Shown here piece after piece: positions 11,750 to 24,500 of a stretch of 64,000 nt of DNA (position 1 is its first letter; each line of letters opens with the position of its first letter). The stretch comes from Phlebopus portentosus (Eukaryota; Basidiomycota; Agaricomycetes; Boletales; Boletinellaceae). The notes under the pieces are model-generated. The model searched no databases, was not told the origin of the DNA, and saw only the letters and a list, made by a program, of their open reading frames with translations. The position numbers were made by a program, and so were the translations under genes. The DNA lies in the NCBI GenBank assembly GCA_037892935.1, contig JAYXKI010000010.1, positions 310,001-374,000 of the forward strand. Reading direction: 5' to 3'.

Positions 11750-13008
11750 CCTTCAACCCACTTCCCGATCACTGTCCCTTTCTGTTAACTTGATCCACCG
11801 TCCTGCTCGTCGATATGATGGTGGTCTATGCCTGAGAATGTGCCAGCGTACAGAGAGGATGAGCGACGCTGATATGACGGCGAAGAATATTGTTGTTGTT
11901 TTTAGGCGTGTCTGTGCTCGGAATGGTGCGCCGCTCTCACGATCGTGACAACTAATTGGCGCGTCTGTCACATTTGTCACACCGTCTTTTCACTGTAGCT
12001 TCTAACTGCCTGAGTCGGCTGTTGAATGATATTGTCTTCGCTGAAAAGGACTTCGAGGTGTCTATGAATAATAATAGCTCTGTTGTTGTTGTCCAGCCAA
12101 AATATGTACGTAGACTTGATAGTTGTATGATCCGGAGATGGGAGCAGAGCAAGTCGAGCTGCTAACAAATCATGACAATCACCGCACGCAGAGAGCTCGA
12201 AGATGAAACATGTCAATAGCTGTTGTGAATAGTGACTTTCTAGAGTCCATAGAGCGCGGGAAGGAAAAACAGTTATGTAATCGAGGAAGTGGGGTAAGCT
12301 AAGCTAAGCAGGACTTGCGATTTTTCCGTGCTGCGCATCCCTGGCGTTCGGCCGCGGTGTCAAGACGGCGGAGTTCCGCAGGGAAGGGAGGGATAATATT
12401 AATTATAGGTATATGGTATGTTTTTGAATTAAGGACTCATGCCGTAGATCGGCAGAGTTATTTATTTATGAACATGATCTACAGAAAGGGGATCAGCCGA
12501 TGATCACGGCGTTGCAAGCCGTTGCTATCCAGGAATGAAACGGGTGAACCCCATGAGGAGAGCTAGCGAATAAGAGAACCAAGCATTATGTCGGGTAGAC
12601 GAGACCGCCTCTGGAGAAGACAAAAGCAGCAGCAGAACGGAGGATTTTATCGTAGACAGACAACGTAATCAACAAACAAATGTTGTGGGACCCGCTGAGA
12701 TGAGCGCGGATGGGTCCCCACTGGATGCCGGATGATAGACGGGACCATGCCGGATGATATATACGGGGCCATGCCGGGTGGCGTGAGAAAAAGCGATATA
12801 GAAATGGGAAAATAGTAAATAATACTCTGGGCTCTCTTGGCCTGGCCTTCAATTCACCTGCTGCTCGTTGCGTTGTCCTTGCTTGTCCCCCTTTTTCATT
12901 AGCTCGTCGTCCGTCCACCACCACCACCACTGTCGTTCTTTACTCTCACTTTCTTTCTCTCTTCCATCTCATCTTTATCGTCCTCGTCGTCGAAGTGCGC
13001 CCATCATC
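11750..13008. other. Divergent promoter region, GT61 and chitin deacetylase
   Basis: No convincing gene. The region holds the 5' leader of GT61 and, on the other side, the promoter of the deacetylase with a pyrimidine-rich stretch (about 12,880-13,000) directly before its ATG, typical of highly expressed fungal genes. A 75-codon minus frame at 11,753-11,980 has one hydrophobic stretch but no recognisable family. A short TAAGC triplication lies near 12,295. Confidence 0.4.
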
Positions 13009-14720
13009 ATGAAGCCCGTTATTGCCCTCGCAACTCTGTTCACCCTTGCTTCTGCCACTGACTGGAATGCAAGACGAGAGTTTCATGCTCGTTTTGCAAA
13101 GCGCCAAGAAACTACTACAACTTCCTCCGTGACTTCATCCGTCTCAACTTCCACTTCAGTATCCTCGGACGTATCCAGCACCACGTTGCCCGCCACCTCT
13201 GGCGCATCAAGTGTGACGGCTTCCGGTACAACAACTGCAGCTGCATCCGTTGCCACCACTCTTGCTGGCACGAGCATCCCTCCCTTGAGCGAGATCACCT
13301 CTGGCGCAATCTCAGAATCGACCATTCCTCTAAGCTCGACAGCTACCGCAGGCCAAGTACCGTCTATTTCGGGTGCACCGGCCTTGCCGTCGTGTACGTA
13401 TCTTTTCATATCACAGACGACTGCACCCTATTTTCGCTTATTCGGGAAACGGCCGATTGACATCATATCCCTTTCTCTACAGATACCATCGTTTCTTCAG
13501 AATGGCCGACAATGGACCAGATGCCCTCTACAGGTGAGTTTTTGTCGATATTTTTGTGCTGCATGGAATGGACTGAATAAAACTTTTTGCAGACTCGGCT
13601 GAGGTACAGGAGTGGATGACAGAGTTGGAAGGCTTTGATATACCCGACCTAAGTACAACGGATGGCACTTGTGCCGGGTCTCCCGAGGCGGCGGCCGACG
13701 CAGCCAACCGCGGTTGGTGGACATGCGGAGGGTACACTCGCGGCACTGATATTGTCGCTTGCCCCGACAAGCTCACGTGGGGAATGAGCTTCGATGACGG
13801 ACCTGGCTTCTATAGTAAGTTTAACTGCTTTCTCGCCATTTTCGGTTTGAGCTAAATTTTATCTATAGCCACGAAGCTTCTTGACTACCTTGACGAGAGG
13901 GACCTCAAGTCTACTTTCTTCGTTGTTGGCTCCCGTGTTATCCAGAATCCCGAGATCCTTCGTGCAGAGTATTTGGCTGGTCATGAGATTAGCTTGCACA
14001 CTTGGTCGCACCCGGATCTGACCAAGTTGACGAATGAGCAGATCGTTGCTGAGTTCGGTTGGACTCGTAAGGCAATCCAGACCGTCTTGGGTGTCACGCC
14101 TGTTACGATGCGTCCGCCATACGGAGACATTGATGACCGTGTTCGTGCGATTTCTCTCGCGATGGGAATGGTCCCGATCATTTGGACTCGTGGCAAGAAT
14201 AATGAGCAGTTTGATACCAATGGTACGTCATAGTAACCTATGTTTCAGCATTTTCGGGGCTCATTTCTTGCAAGATTGGAGGGTTGCTGGTGGTACCGTC
14301 ACTGGTACTGAGTCGGTCGAGGCGTTTGAGAATATTCTTAGCAATGCCACGGAGCTTGACACTGGCTTCATTGTGCTCCAACACGATCTCTACCAACAGT
14401 CCGTCGACCTTGCAGTTGGATACACGCTTGACTTGGCTCTCAACTTTACACCGTCATTGACGCTGGAGCCTATCGGTGTCTGCCAGGGCTGGCCCGCTAC
14501 TGACCTGTACTTGGAGACGACGACGAACACGACGTTCCCATACCCAGATTCTGTCATCTCAACTAATGTGTCGACGACTGCCTCGGCTCGTGCGACTGCT
14601 GTGACTGCGGATGGCGCTGCACAGGGCTCGGGAGCTCGTGCGAACTTCGCAAGTTTGCCGACGCTGGGCGCGATGCTTGCGGGTCTCTCAGTCCTTGTTG
14701 GTGGACTGCTGATGGTGTAA
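13009..14720 (+). CDS. CDA: GPI-anchored chitin deacetylase (CE4 polysaccharide deacetylase)
   Basis: Five exons (13009-13393, 13483-13533, 13593-13814, 13869-14222, 14275-14720) encode 485 residues. A signal peptide (MKPVIALATLFTLASA) and a KR site are followed by a long Ser/Thr-rich stretch (about residues 30-120) fit for O-mannosylation. The NodB-type catalytic domain shows SFDDGPG (metal Asp and general base), HTWSHPD (zinc His pair) and RPPYGDID. The C-terminus has a Ser/Ala-rich linker and a hydrophobic tail (LGAMLAGLSVLVGGLLMV) with no charged residue after it, the pattern of a GPI signal. Family role: removes acetyl groups from chitin at the plasma membrane and wall, making chitosan. 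All key residues are present and the gene looks intact. Confidence 0.93.
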
Positions 14721-16010
14721 GGAAGGAAATTCATCAATAAGAAAGGTCTAGGTAGATATGCGGATGGCTGGATTTCTTTCAACTCTCATTCCCCCTTGTC
14801 ATTCCTTTTTGTCCTCCAGAATTGAGGTGCGACGATGAAATTTGCCTCCAGCGACGATAACATCAGCTTGCGGTAACCGAGGACGAGCAGCTAGTAATTT
14901 CAATCAATTGCCCCTTTTCTATCCCTCTTGACATGACCGTCTCCACGCTACTGCTACTACGTACTCCTGTTTATGTATTCCCTCCCAAGCCTCAGCCTTT
15001 CTCCAACCACATCGTCCGTTGCTCGCTACTTCCCTCCTTTTCTGCACAGACACAACCTTTACGCTCCGTTTACAGTCTCGTTTTATTTCCTTCTTCCCCG
15101 CGTCTTTCTTGAGATGGCATGGATTTGATTTAGAGAATGAATTGGATCCCGTGTCATTTTGTCGTACGTGCAGACGGAAATTTCCTATTTCTATATCTAT
15201 ACGTCTTCTTTTTCTTGATACCGAATGAAGGACATCGTTATGACCCATTTTTTTCTCATATCCGATTCTGATTCTAATCCTCTTTTACTGTTTTGAGTTC
15301 CTTTCCTCTTCCTTTCCCCTTTTTCTATCCCTCTGTTTTCTCACTTCTTCGTCGACCGATGTCGGCGCTGAGATCGATTTTCGATACGTTGATGTTGTGC
15401 ATCGACGGAACCGAACCGATTTTTTTTAAAAAAACCTTCTTCCTCCTTTAGCGTAAGTATAATACAGACTTTTTTTTTGGAATTTACAATCACTATCTGC
15501 CGGTTGGAGGTATACATACATAAGTATTACAGAATTATCACATGGACAGATAATATTAGACTAGAATTGTTGCGGTGCATGAATTGAATTAGTCAGTTAT
15601 TATTGAAGCTTGGATCTTGTAACTCTCAAGCGACTGCAACGCAACATCCGATATATATATCCATTCAGGCCGATCACACTCGACCTCGACCACGAGAAAA
15701 AGGGCTGCCTTTGGAGACGTCTTTGACGTTGAGGTCCCACTCTGATGCATACATTTTTCAGACTTGAAAAGAAGGGTAAGGAAGAGCGTCATGCTGACCA
15801 TCGAGGTGGTAGTTGTGGTTAACACAATGGTGATAGAGCGGTCGCGTTGCGGAACTATGTAGAATTCAAATCTGGAAAAAAAAACCCCGTTCACATGACT
15901 TTCCGAGGCGTTGAAGTACGTAACTTTGAACTTTTGAAAGAAAAGGTTGGCAACGACTTGCGAATACAATTCCGCGTAACATCGTCAACAGGAGCAATAA
16001 CGACATTTGT

Positions 16011-16053
16011 CCCCCCCCCCCCCAAAAAAAAAAAAAAGAAATTTTTTTTTTTG
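16011..16053. repeat. C13-A14 homopolymer run followed by poly-T hairpin
   Basis: Thirteen C are followed directly by fourteen A (16,024-16,037), then GAAA and a run of T. The A and T runs can pair as a hairpin. Seen directly. Confidence 0.85.
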
Positions 16054-16254
16054 AACGACACGACATACGCGAGGAAATTCAAGTTGAATGATCCTTCTGG
16101 CGTTAGAATGATTGGACGACAAGCTTTTCTGCGGAATCATCAGCGCGGCGCGCAATGGGGACATAGTCAGTCGCCTTCATATCGGAAACTACATAAGTAT
16201 GATGCCGGCTGGATAAGTCATTTCATGGGTGGGGACGGGGGAGTAACCAAATTG

Positions 16255-16298
16255 AAAAAAAAAAAAAAAAAAAGATTGTGAGAAACAGTTTTTTTTTT
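16255..16298. repeat. A20 tract with nearby T9
   Basis: Twenty A in a row (16,255-16,274), then GATTGTGAGAAACAG and nine T. With the C13-A14 tract 220 bases upstream this brackets a short unexplained segment. Confidence 0.85.
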
Positions 16299-16515
16299 CC
16301 TGCTGTAGGTGTCGTTGACGTTACTTTCGCAAGTGTACATCGGGAATCCGAACGTAATCATTAACGATATTACGAGAGCTGTTGTTACTGAGGGTCCCCA
16401 TTCCTAATATGTAAAGACGAGTGAGTGAGAAAAGTAAAATCAATATTACTGTAATAGCAAGGCTTTGTAAGTGAGCGGCGGACGGACGGACGGATGCTTG
16501 CAGGCGAACCCATAG

Positions 16516-18182
16516 TCACACATGGAAGGTTGAACTATCAGTCGCAAGTTTTATATCTTGACCTTGGTTATAATATCCCTTCTTCAACATCAGCAGGAGG
16601 TTCGGAGCCAGGATCCCCGAAACCGCAATGGAGGCGAGGGTGAAAGTTCCAGCATATGCTTCCTCCTGATCTCATAACACTATTGTCAGTAACAGATCGC
16701 ATATGATATCTTCATAGAAACGAATGGACTTACAATCTTAAGGTCGATAAGGAGAAATAATCCAGAGGCGTACACGGTGAATATCCTATGCAGAAGCGCA
16801 GACGTAGTTACTGTAAAGTGAGTGCAAATATCTTTTTTGCCGAACACAATAGTATATAACTCACACGGAGAAGTATATCATGTTATCTCGTATAAGAGTT
16901 CTGGTCAGATTTAAACTGCGCTCCAATTTTGCGTTTTCGGAATCTATTCTGATCTTTACCATCTTGACGACCGCCAACGAGAACGTTACCATCTCATTGA
17001 GCAAGAATGGGGACCAATATATTGACGAATGCAGAGATAACGGAAGTGGTTTGAACGTGGTCACGGGCAAATTGTCTTTGCTTGAAGCTGACAACGATAG
17101 TGAATCCCAAAGAGAAAGATTATTCCCAAAACGCGGAGGCACGGGACCTACACGTTAGCAAAGCTGCTTGCACTACAAAGAACAACACGGCCGCGATGTT
17201 GAGGACACAGAATAGACTGATGACCTTCTTGCTTTTATTGTACAGTGCGTACGTCCTCAGTTGGAGTAGGACTGAAAAGGAAGAAGGAATATTTTAGAGT
17301 GTCTTTCGAAAGCTGTGGTAAGCATAAGACCTAACTCATCGCACAGGCCGCAACGAGAGCGCCTGCGTAACGTAAAACCTTGTACGGAAATCCACTTGCT
17401 GCAATGAAGAATCTTTGCTGAACGCGATTCATTTGTACGCAGATTCGAAGCACAGACCTTGTCTGGTGAGACCATATGTCAATACGGGGGAAGCAAACAA
17501 CGATCGAGGACAAATTCTAGAGTAATTCCGCTTACAATAAAGCTTCTGTGCATCTCCCAGCCTTATCGTACACACACGACACTCCAGAAATCTCGACTCT
17601 GAAGCCAACTATAGACATTTCCGACGTAAGTACTGCAAAAGTCCTTGTTACAGAAAAATGTGTTGTACTCGTGCAGAAAGTATATCTGTGAGTTGATGAG
17701 AACGATATACGGTATGCAGATCGAGCACTGGAAGTACATACATCAGTGAAGCTGCCGCAAGATACTTCCCAGTTGCGTAGAACAGCGTTCCGAAAGCAAA
17801 AGGTTTCAGCTAAAATCATTGGAGTCAGTCACGGAAGTATGGAAGGTTGGAAGAAACAGTCCCACCCAGATGTAGGCAATCTTTTTGATCACAGAGATTC
17901 GACATCACACGAAAATCAGCGAAACATTTTTTTAGTAAGGGGGCGGCTGATTTTATGGACCCTGGTTTACCTCGTCATCAATAGTAAGGACTACTTGGAT
18001 TGAGCATTGGAACGCACAATTCATATGACACAAGACTCACCAAAGTTATAGGAGAACGCAGTCATGATGACAACTAGAAGAGACTATTAGCGAACCGACA
18101 CATATTACGGACAAGGACGAACCTCGTATATAGATATTAGAAGTGGCAACGTATATCCAGAAAAGAGAGACGATTCATTCAT
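16516..18182 (-). CDS. DUF6533 multi-pass membrane protein, copy A1
   Basis: The start is ATG at 18182 (MNESSLFSGYTLP); exons then read SLLVVMTAFSYNF, a short VLTIDDE exon, IAYIW, and LKPFAFGTLFYATGKYLA, the same exon order and splice positions as the copies at 27.5 and 34-36 kb. Downstream pieces are LRTYALYNKSKKVISLF, YWSPFLLNEMVTF, RDNMIYFSV, IFTVYASGLFLLIDLK and LASIAVSGILAPNLLLMLKK, ending at TGA 16516. The N-terminal part fits the DUF6533 domain found in large families of Agaricomycete multi-span membrane proteins of unknown function. Some middle exon edges (17,150-17,700) are unsettled, so intactness is not proven. The broken B1 gene lies upstream on the same strand. Confidence 0.6.
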
Positions 18183-18479
18183 TCGAGAAAAAAAGATCAG
18201 CAGTGAGCAGAGAAGCGCAGTGGGGGTTTGACTGAGCACTTCAAAATGGTCAAAAGATTTATACGCCGGGATGACTCTCTTTGTTCCATCGACATGAGAC
18301 CGGGAAGATAGTGGCTCCCATGATCAGCATTGCACAGACCTTCTCAATAAGCGATGCCATCACTGAGCGCTGGGCCTTTGGAAAATCACGTTGGGAGAGA
18401 TTTCACATACCACTGCCGCTGGACTTGTGGCGTCCTGTGATATGATAATATCGGGATCGACTCAATTTGTGTCCCTGAC

Positions 18480-20004
18480 TCGATCTGTGTCTCTGAAATG
18501 ATAGACATGTTCAACAATATTGATCGTTTCACTTACATCTACATTGATGAACCAATCAGATGATAATATGCGGATGCAAAACCACCCGCAAAATATCCGT
18601 GTAAAGAAGAATGAAGCATGTGCAGGCTGCTCTAGGCAAATAAAGTCGGAATGGCATAGAGATCCGTCCATCGGACCCACAACTCGGCCGCCTTCCTGCG
18701 CTCGCTGTTCTTGTAGCGACATGACCACCGCTTGGAGCGCCGCCACCTGACTCAGGATTGCCGTCGTTCCAGGACTTAACTCGTTCGTCCCTCCACCAGC
18801 TTGAGTACCACTCATCTGTGTATTAGTTGTGGTTGCTTGTTGTCGGAGATTCAGGTCGGTCGTTATCTTCTGTGGTTTCGCCTAGAAGAACGACGTTATG
18901 GGTCAATATGCGTCACTATTTGAAATGTAGATTTATAGGGCCACTTACTCTCCGAATCAACGGCCGTACATCCCAGCAGATCCCAAGCCAGGTTTGTTGA
19001 GCTGTTTCCAAAAGATCGTTCTTCAGTCCCCTGTCCAGGGCTTGAAGGAGCCGTACGATCTCTGCATGCGAGAGCTCAGTCAGCAAAACCAAAAACTTAT
19101 TTGACGAGGATACGGCAGACACACACGAAAACAACCGGGTGGCGAGTCAAACTTGACGAGATCGAGTCGGACCAACAAAACAGCATTCTTGCCCATCTAC
19201 TGTTTGTTTCAGGCATCACTGCTGGAGATATACGTGCTTTATCTCCATAGGTTGAACCAGCTGCTTTCCGTTGCCTTTTTCGCCAGCACAAGAGATCCGG
19301 AGTTTTCAGAGGAAGGAGCGGCAGCAACCTGTAAGGAAGACGGGGTGGAATTTGGTTAGAAGATGAAGCGGGAGCTGCAGCCGTAGTCGACAGCTCATCT
19401 TGCGTCCTGCATAAAATCCCGTCGTAGATCTCGTATCCATGTCGCACTGGCAACAAGAGTATGGTCGCCGTTACTCAATCCGCTGCTTGAAAAAATTCGT
19501 TCATTGTATAAAAAGTCTGAGGAGCCCGATGGAGAGTGGGTATATGCGACCCATCAAGAGTGAGAGTGAGAGAAGAGTCGACAGAGGGGGTTCCCTGAGC
19601 TCTGTCTGGAACGATGAAATATGCCGAAATTCCAGTGCCTGTTCAAAAACGTTGGAAAGCATTCGTGAATCTGACTCATCTCAAAATGAAACCCCAGCGA
19701 GCACACCGGTAAATCTGAAGGTGATCATCCTGGAACCTCCACTTGGGTAATACGTCATATCATGTCACGTCCCGTCATACGCACTCCCCGAACTAGGCGA
19801 CAAAGCGCACGAACCACATCCATTCCCTTGAGCCCACGAATCTCCAGGAGCATACGAAATGAGGAATAAGATAAAGAAAAGATTGACGAAGCAGCTGGTG
19901 TTCGTCAGCACCGGTTCCATGATCGCCTCGACGGCGAAAAGGGAGAGAACCGTAGAGAGTCCTTCGAAGACGACATCGTGGATCAAGCAACAATCGTGGT
20001 CCAT
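18480..20004 (-). pseudogene. Broken copy (B1) of the WxxGNGC ectodomain membrane-protein gene
   Basis: The minus strand reads SYAPGDSWAQGNGCGSCALS then AYDGT and a TGA (19,765-19,767) exactly where the intact copy at 25.5 kb has Trp (GTWHD). Beyond the stop the homology resumes (HDMTYYPSGG, later ISAYFIVPDRAQG and SVDSSLTLTLDG) and then needs a frame change near 19,541-19,553 to read THSPSGSSDFLYN. No membrane span comparable to that of the intact copy can be found. The coil-like tail survives near 18,730-18,815 (SPGTTAILSQVAALQAVVMSLQEQ). Nonsense change, frameshift and loss of the membrane segment together argue for a pseudogene. Confidence 0.7.
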
Positions 20005-21565
20005 TCAAGGAAAAGGCCAAGGCAGACCATCGCAAGCCCTATGATGCCGCAGTACCTATTCAGTGATATAGCCATTTGATGAAACTAGGCAGGACAGGCA
20101 GGACCAGGTCCGTTCACGAGAATGGGAGTCCATGTCCAAACGGAGATAATGGAGAAAATTTTGACTAAACAATGATTGGTTCCGTCTGTGGCTCCCCACG
20201 TGATTGTTTATCTGCCGGTTTAAGGCATCATGTTACCATGGCGATCAAGGGTCTTTGACGGTACCTTTTGTCGTGTTTTTCCGTATAAACACTATCGCAA
20301 CTAACTTTTTAAAAGCTGCAGTCTAGTGGTTCGGAGAGACTATCTGCTGCGACGATCATGCTATGATTTGCCTTATCATCCTTGGAATCTTCCTTTGGGA
20401 TCCGACCATCGAGGATTAGGAAAGCAAGCCGTTCGTTTATTGTGCCTACAACTCAAAACACGGTCACCGGCAGTACACACCGACGTTTACCATACTCATT
20501 GGTATAATCAATAAAAATTCAAATGTGTAAGCAAATTTGGAGTATTCATCCACTCATAGCCATGATGCACTCACCCAAAAATTTGACCATGAAATAGTCC
20601 CACAAGACTGGAGGCTAAGCGCGAAATACGCATTCAAGCGACTATGTGACTACGTGCACCCCCAAAATCGGTCTGAAACTCAAAATATGCGTCCAGGTCT
20701 GTACCTACATAGGCGAAATAGGTCCTTTCAAATCCGCGTAGGCTACCCGTACGCATCACCTACCTCCTCTGCCATAAATGAGGACTTTCTTCTTAAGTTA
20801 CGTTTCCACCATACAGTACATCCTGAGCTCGACCGTGGACTTATATCTGGGATAGCGCCAAGCCGAAAGACAAAGAGAAAGAACAGGATAAAGCGTCAGA
20901 TTCGGAAGCTTACAAGGTACGTGCCTAACGTTTCCTCCTATCGATACAGAACCAGAAATTGGCACGTACTAACGTAAGTTACGGGCAGAATCGCTATGGC
21001 AGTAAAAGGGGCTAGACTGGCAAGACTGCCAAAAACCAAAAGGACTTATTATTGATTATGAAGACGTATGTATATGTTATATGCATTCACACTACCGTCT
21101 GTGTACAGGGGATAGCTCTTGCAACAGTCGCAGTTTCAGACGAAGTCGAATGAAGAAAGAGATTTCGTCTGCTCGCATACAAGCAATATTTGCGTAAGTA
21201 CATACATACTTGAATGCCGCTCACAAATGGTTTCCGAAGTGTATGTCTGGTTGCAGATCCGCGGGATACGACTTGAATCGCAAGTACCAGATATTTGATT
21301 ACAAAAAGCTACCGTCCACGTCCAAGAAAGCCAGCCATAGCATTATGTTAGAGCGATTATCGTGTATAACTGCAAGGTACCATCACGCTTCCGAAGTCAG
21401 GAGTTGAAGCTCAAGTAAACCCGCAGCGCAGCCAATCTGCAATCTGGAGATTACCGGCAACGTACTATTACTACTGTACGTACGTAGCATCAAGAAAATA
21501 TTCCGCCCGTATAAAACAAAACAACGAGCCAAGAAGGAAAGGAGAAGAAAGAAAGGCCGAACAAG
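20005..21565. other. Intergenic region between B1 and SEC1 3' end
   Basis: No recognised gene. A 146-codon plus-strand frame at 20,537-20,977 is rich in Arg, Lys and Tyr and carries no motif I know; I do not call it. Confidence 0.35.
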
Positions 21566-24500
21566 TCAAAACTTGAAGAACCTCCTCTTCTTCTTCTCCC
21601 CAGACACGCTCACGCCATCTCCCGCACTCGCGACGGAGGTCATACTCTGACTCGGCACAAGCTCCGCCGCCCCAGCAGAAAGAGTCACAGGCGCAGGCGA
21701 AGCAGACAACAGCCCAATACCTCTCGATGTGCGCGGCTCCTTCGCTGGCGCCGACATCGTGCGCGGAGGCGGCGCGGGCTCGGGCTGGAAGTACCGCTGG
21801 TCGTAGTACCGCTGGTCCGAACCTACGACGTCCCCGATCCCATTCGGCGCGGCGCGCGACCCCACACCCTGCAGTTCGAGCACTTTGAGGTCGTCGATGA
21901 AGCTTTCGGGTGTGATGGCGTGTGTCGACCCGATGATGACGTCCCGCTGCAGCGCGCTCGCGCGCTCGTACGCCGTTCGCATCTCGCTGTATGTCATCCC
22001 GCCTGCAACGAACACCAGGAGTCTCTCGCGCACTTCCTGGGTTTGCGTTACGCCCGGACGAGAGGGTTTGTGCCATGTTGGTTTCGCGCTTCGTAACGAG
22101 GTAGTCTGTACAAGCGGAAGATTGGGAGCGGCGGCTCGTGTCTGTTGTAACGGCGAGTCTTTGATATAGGGGAAGACCGAGGTGTCGAGTTTCCCGGCAA
22201 CATGATCCTACAATATCGAAAACGAAAATAAATCAGTGCAAACTGAACAGAAAAGATGTCTGGGATTCAAAAAAGGATGACTCACGTCCAAGACGGTCTG
22301 CAAAACAGGCTTATACCTCGACAAATCATACTCTTCATCCGGTGCCGGCTTCGCCTTCAACTTCTTCTTCGTATCCTTATCCGCAGGTCCCCTCGTCACT
22401 CTCACACCAAGGTGCGACAAACTACCAATAGCATCAATCTCCGCCAGTCGCAGGCGAGCGTGTTGACAAAGTCGTCGTTTGTCCTCTTCGGGCACGCCGT
22501 CTCGGTATTGGATATATAGTGACACAATGCGTACTTTGTTTGGGTTTCTGCGTGGGATGAAAATAAATCACTCAGAAAGACAGTACGGAGGTTAGGCGGC
22601 ATACGCGACGTCTTTGCTATCCAATATAGGTACCATCTCTTCTATCAGAGTTTTCGGCGTCTTCCCTTCCGGAGTCATTCCAGTAGCGCAGTTCTACGAC
22701 AAAAGAAAGACAGACATCGTAAGCCAGAGTAATGTAACAGTCGTTCTTATCATTCGTACCTGCTCAATAGTCGCGAGCGCAGGCAAGTTTTGCGCCTCGA
22801 ATATACCCATACAATTTTGCGCTATACTCAAGTGAAGCGAAAACTGAAGGTAATTGAAAGTTCCTCAGAAACCTTCAACCGCGGGCAATCGCGTTGACCA
22901 TGGGACGCACCTTTGCCATTTGCGTTTGATATTGCGGTAATGTAGCGATCATATCCCGCATCGCCTCCATACTTGCCGCTCCCTCCCTATAATTCCGTAG
23001 CGAGTAAGGAGTGCGTAGATAAGCATGTCTTCGGGGATAGGGCAGAATATAAGGGGAAAACGGACCCGGCAAACGACGTATGCTCCTTCAAGAACTTATT
23101 GAAATCCGCCATAAGCTTATCAATAGCCTCGCGCATATGCATATGTCGCACGTCCACCCACACGGGATCCTCATCATTCAGCAGGACCTCGTCGCGTTCT
23201 TCAGTCCCTACGTTCGTATTGTGTACGTGTCTGCACAGAAGTCGTAAGAGTTAGGTCAGGGCAGGGGACGAAATCAGAGAACGGAGGCTGTGAAGAAGGT
23301 ACTGACAAGTATTTCACACCGTCGAGAATAGGTAACAGGTCATTAGCCATGGCTTGGTACGTAAACTCGTGCAAGAACGGCGCAACAGTATCCATCGTGC
23401 GGTCCGTGATAAGTAACGTCCCCTTCGGTCGTCCTTTCTCCTTTTTCTAACATTCGACACATCACCAATTCGTTCAAAATCCCCCCAAGCATCGCCATCA
23501 TCACGAACAAAAGCAGAATCAGGAATCAGCATTTCATGCAGATTGCCCAACAAATGATGAAACCTACTAACAGGCCACTCCGGATTACTCTTCTCGTGCT
23601 CCTCCAGCGCCCGCTGGACTATATTCGCCAAGACACGACTCACATGCTCGTTCTCCGCGTCCTCGTACATCCGCGCCTGCGCCCCTCTCGCCAAGTTCGT
23701 CCTCCACCTTCCGGAGCCCTCAGTCGGCGGAGGCGGGAGAAACGCCTGTGTGGGCACGAGTGGACCGAGGGGCTTGTGATGCGAGGGCTGGTAGTACCGG
23801 ATGTACGGGAATTCATTAAGTGTGATGCAGAGGTTTGCTAACTGGCAAAGCAAATGCGTGAGTTGATTTGTTAAGGTTGATTTCCTTGGAAGTACGATAT
23901 GAAGGGAAGAAGATAACGCACATGCCGGGCGACAAACCTCAGATCCTCCATCAACTTATCCCTCATCGGTCCTACGGCCGCCTGCTGCCTGGGCGGCGAG
24001 AACGCGCTGAAGAACATATGCGGGGACTCTATCGAGAACGCGCGAGGCTCGAGCGGCCAGAAGTTGAGGAAGAGTTCGGTGACGCATGCGAGGAAGGATA
24101 TAGCTGGGGAGTTGGCGAGCCGTTGGAAGAGGTCGTCCGCGAGGGCTGTGGGTGGGTCATATGTCCAACGACGGAAGCAAGCAAGCAAGTAAGAAATGGG
24201 TCGTATAACGGTTATAAAGTGAGAACGACGCACCGTCCACGAAGAACAAATGCACCCTCTTGAACTGCATTCTTCCGTTCGAGAACTCCGCCACGATCCT
24301 CTCCACGTTCTTCGTCGTCGGCATGAGGAGGTACATCGCCTCCTGCTCCGGCTGCGCCTCGTAAAGCCTATCCGAGTTCAGGAATATCGCTGTATTCCCA
24401 AACGCAAAATAAATATGATATGAAGACCAACACGAAAGGAGTTGGAAGGGAGGCAGATATGAATTTGAGAGCTCCATCAGCAAACTGCGGTGTGTAGGAA

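Larger units (their letters stand above)
14721..16515. other. Intergenic region with homopolymer tracts
   Basis: No recognised gene. It contains the T-rich 3' end of the deacetylase gene and an unusual series of homopolymers between 15,420 and 16,300 (listed separately). A 126-codon minus-strand frame at 15,589-15,969 has no recognisable motif. Confidence 0.4.
16516..20004 (-). repeat. Left arm of inverted B-A gene-pair duplication
   Basis: B1 followed by A1 on the minus strand mirrors B2 followed by A2 on the plus strand at 25,536-29,149, with SEC1 between. Protein-level homology is clear; DNA identity looks modest (roughly two thirds in the segments compared by eye), so the duplication is old. 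Confidence 0.7.

Noticed and set aside
16011..16298. Homopolymer runs as a telomere or CRISPR-like repeat
   Set aside because: No repeating unit such as TTAGGG and no spaced direct repeats; they are simple homopolymers.
20537..20977. 146-codon plus-strand frame
   Set aside because: No recognised family, very high Arg/Tyr content and no promoter or splice context.
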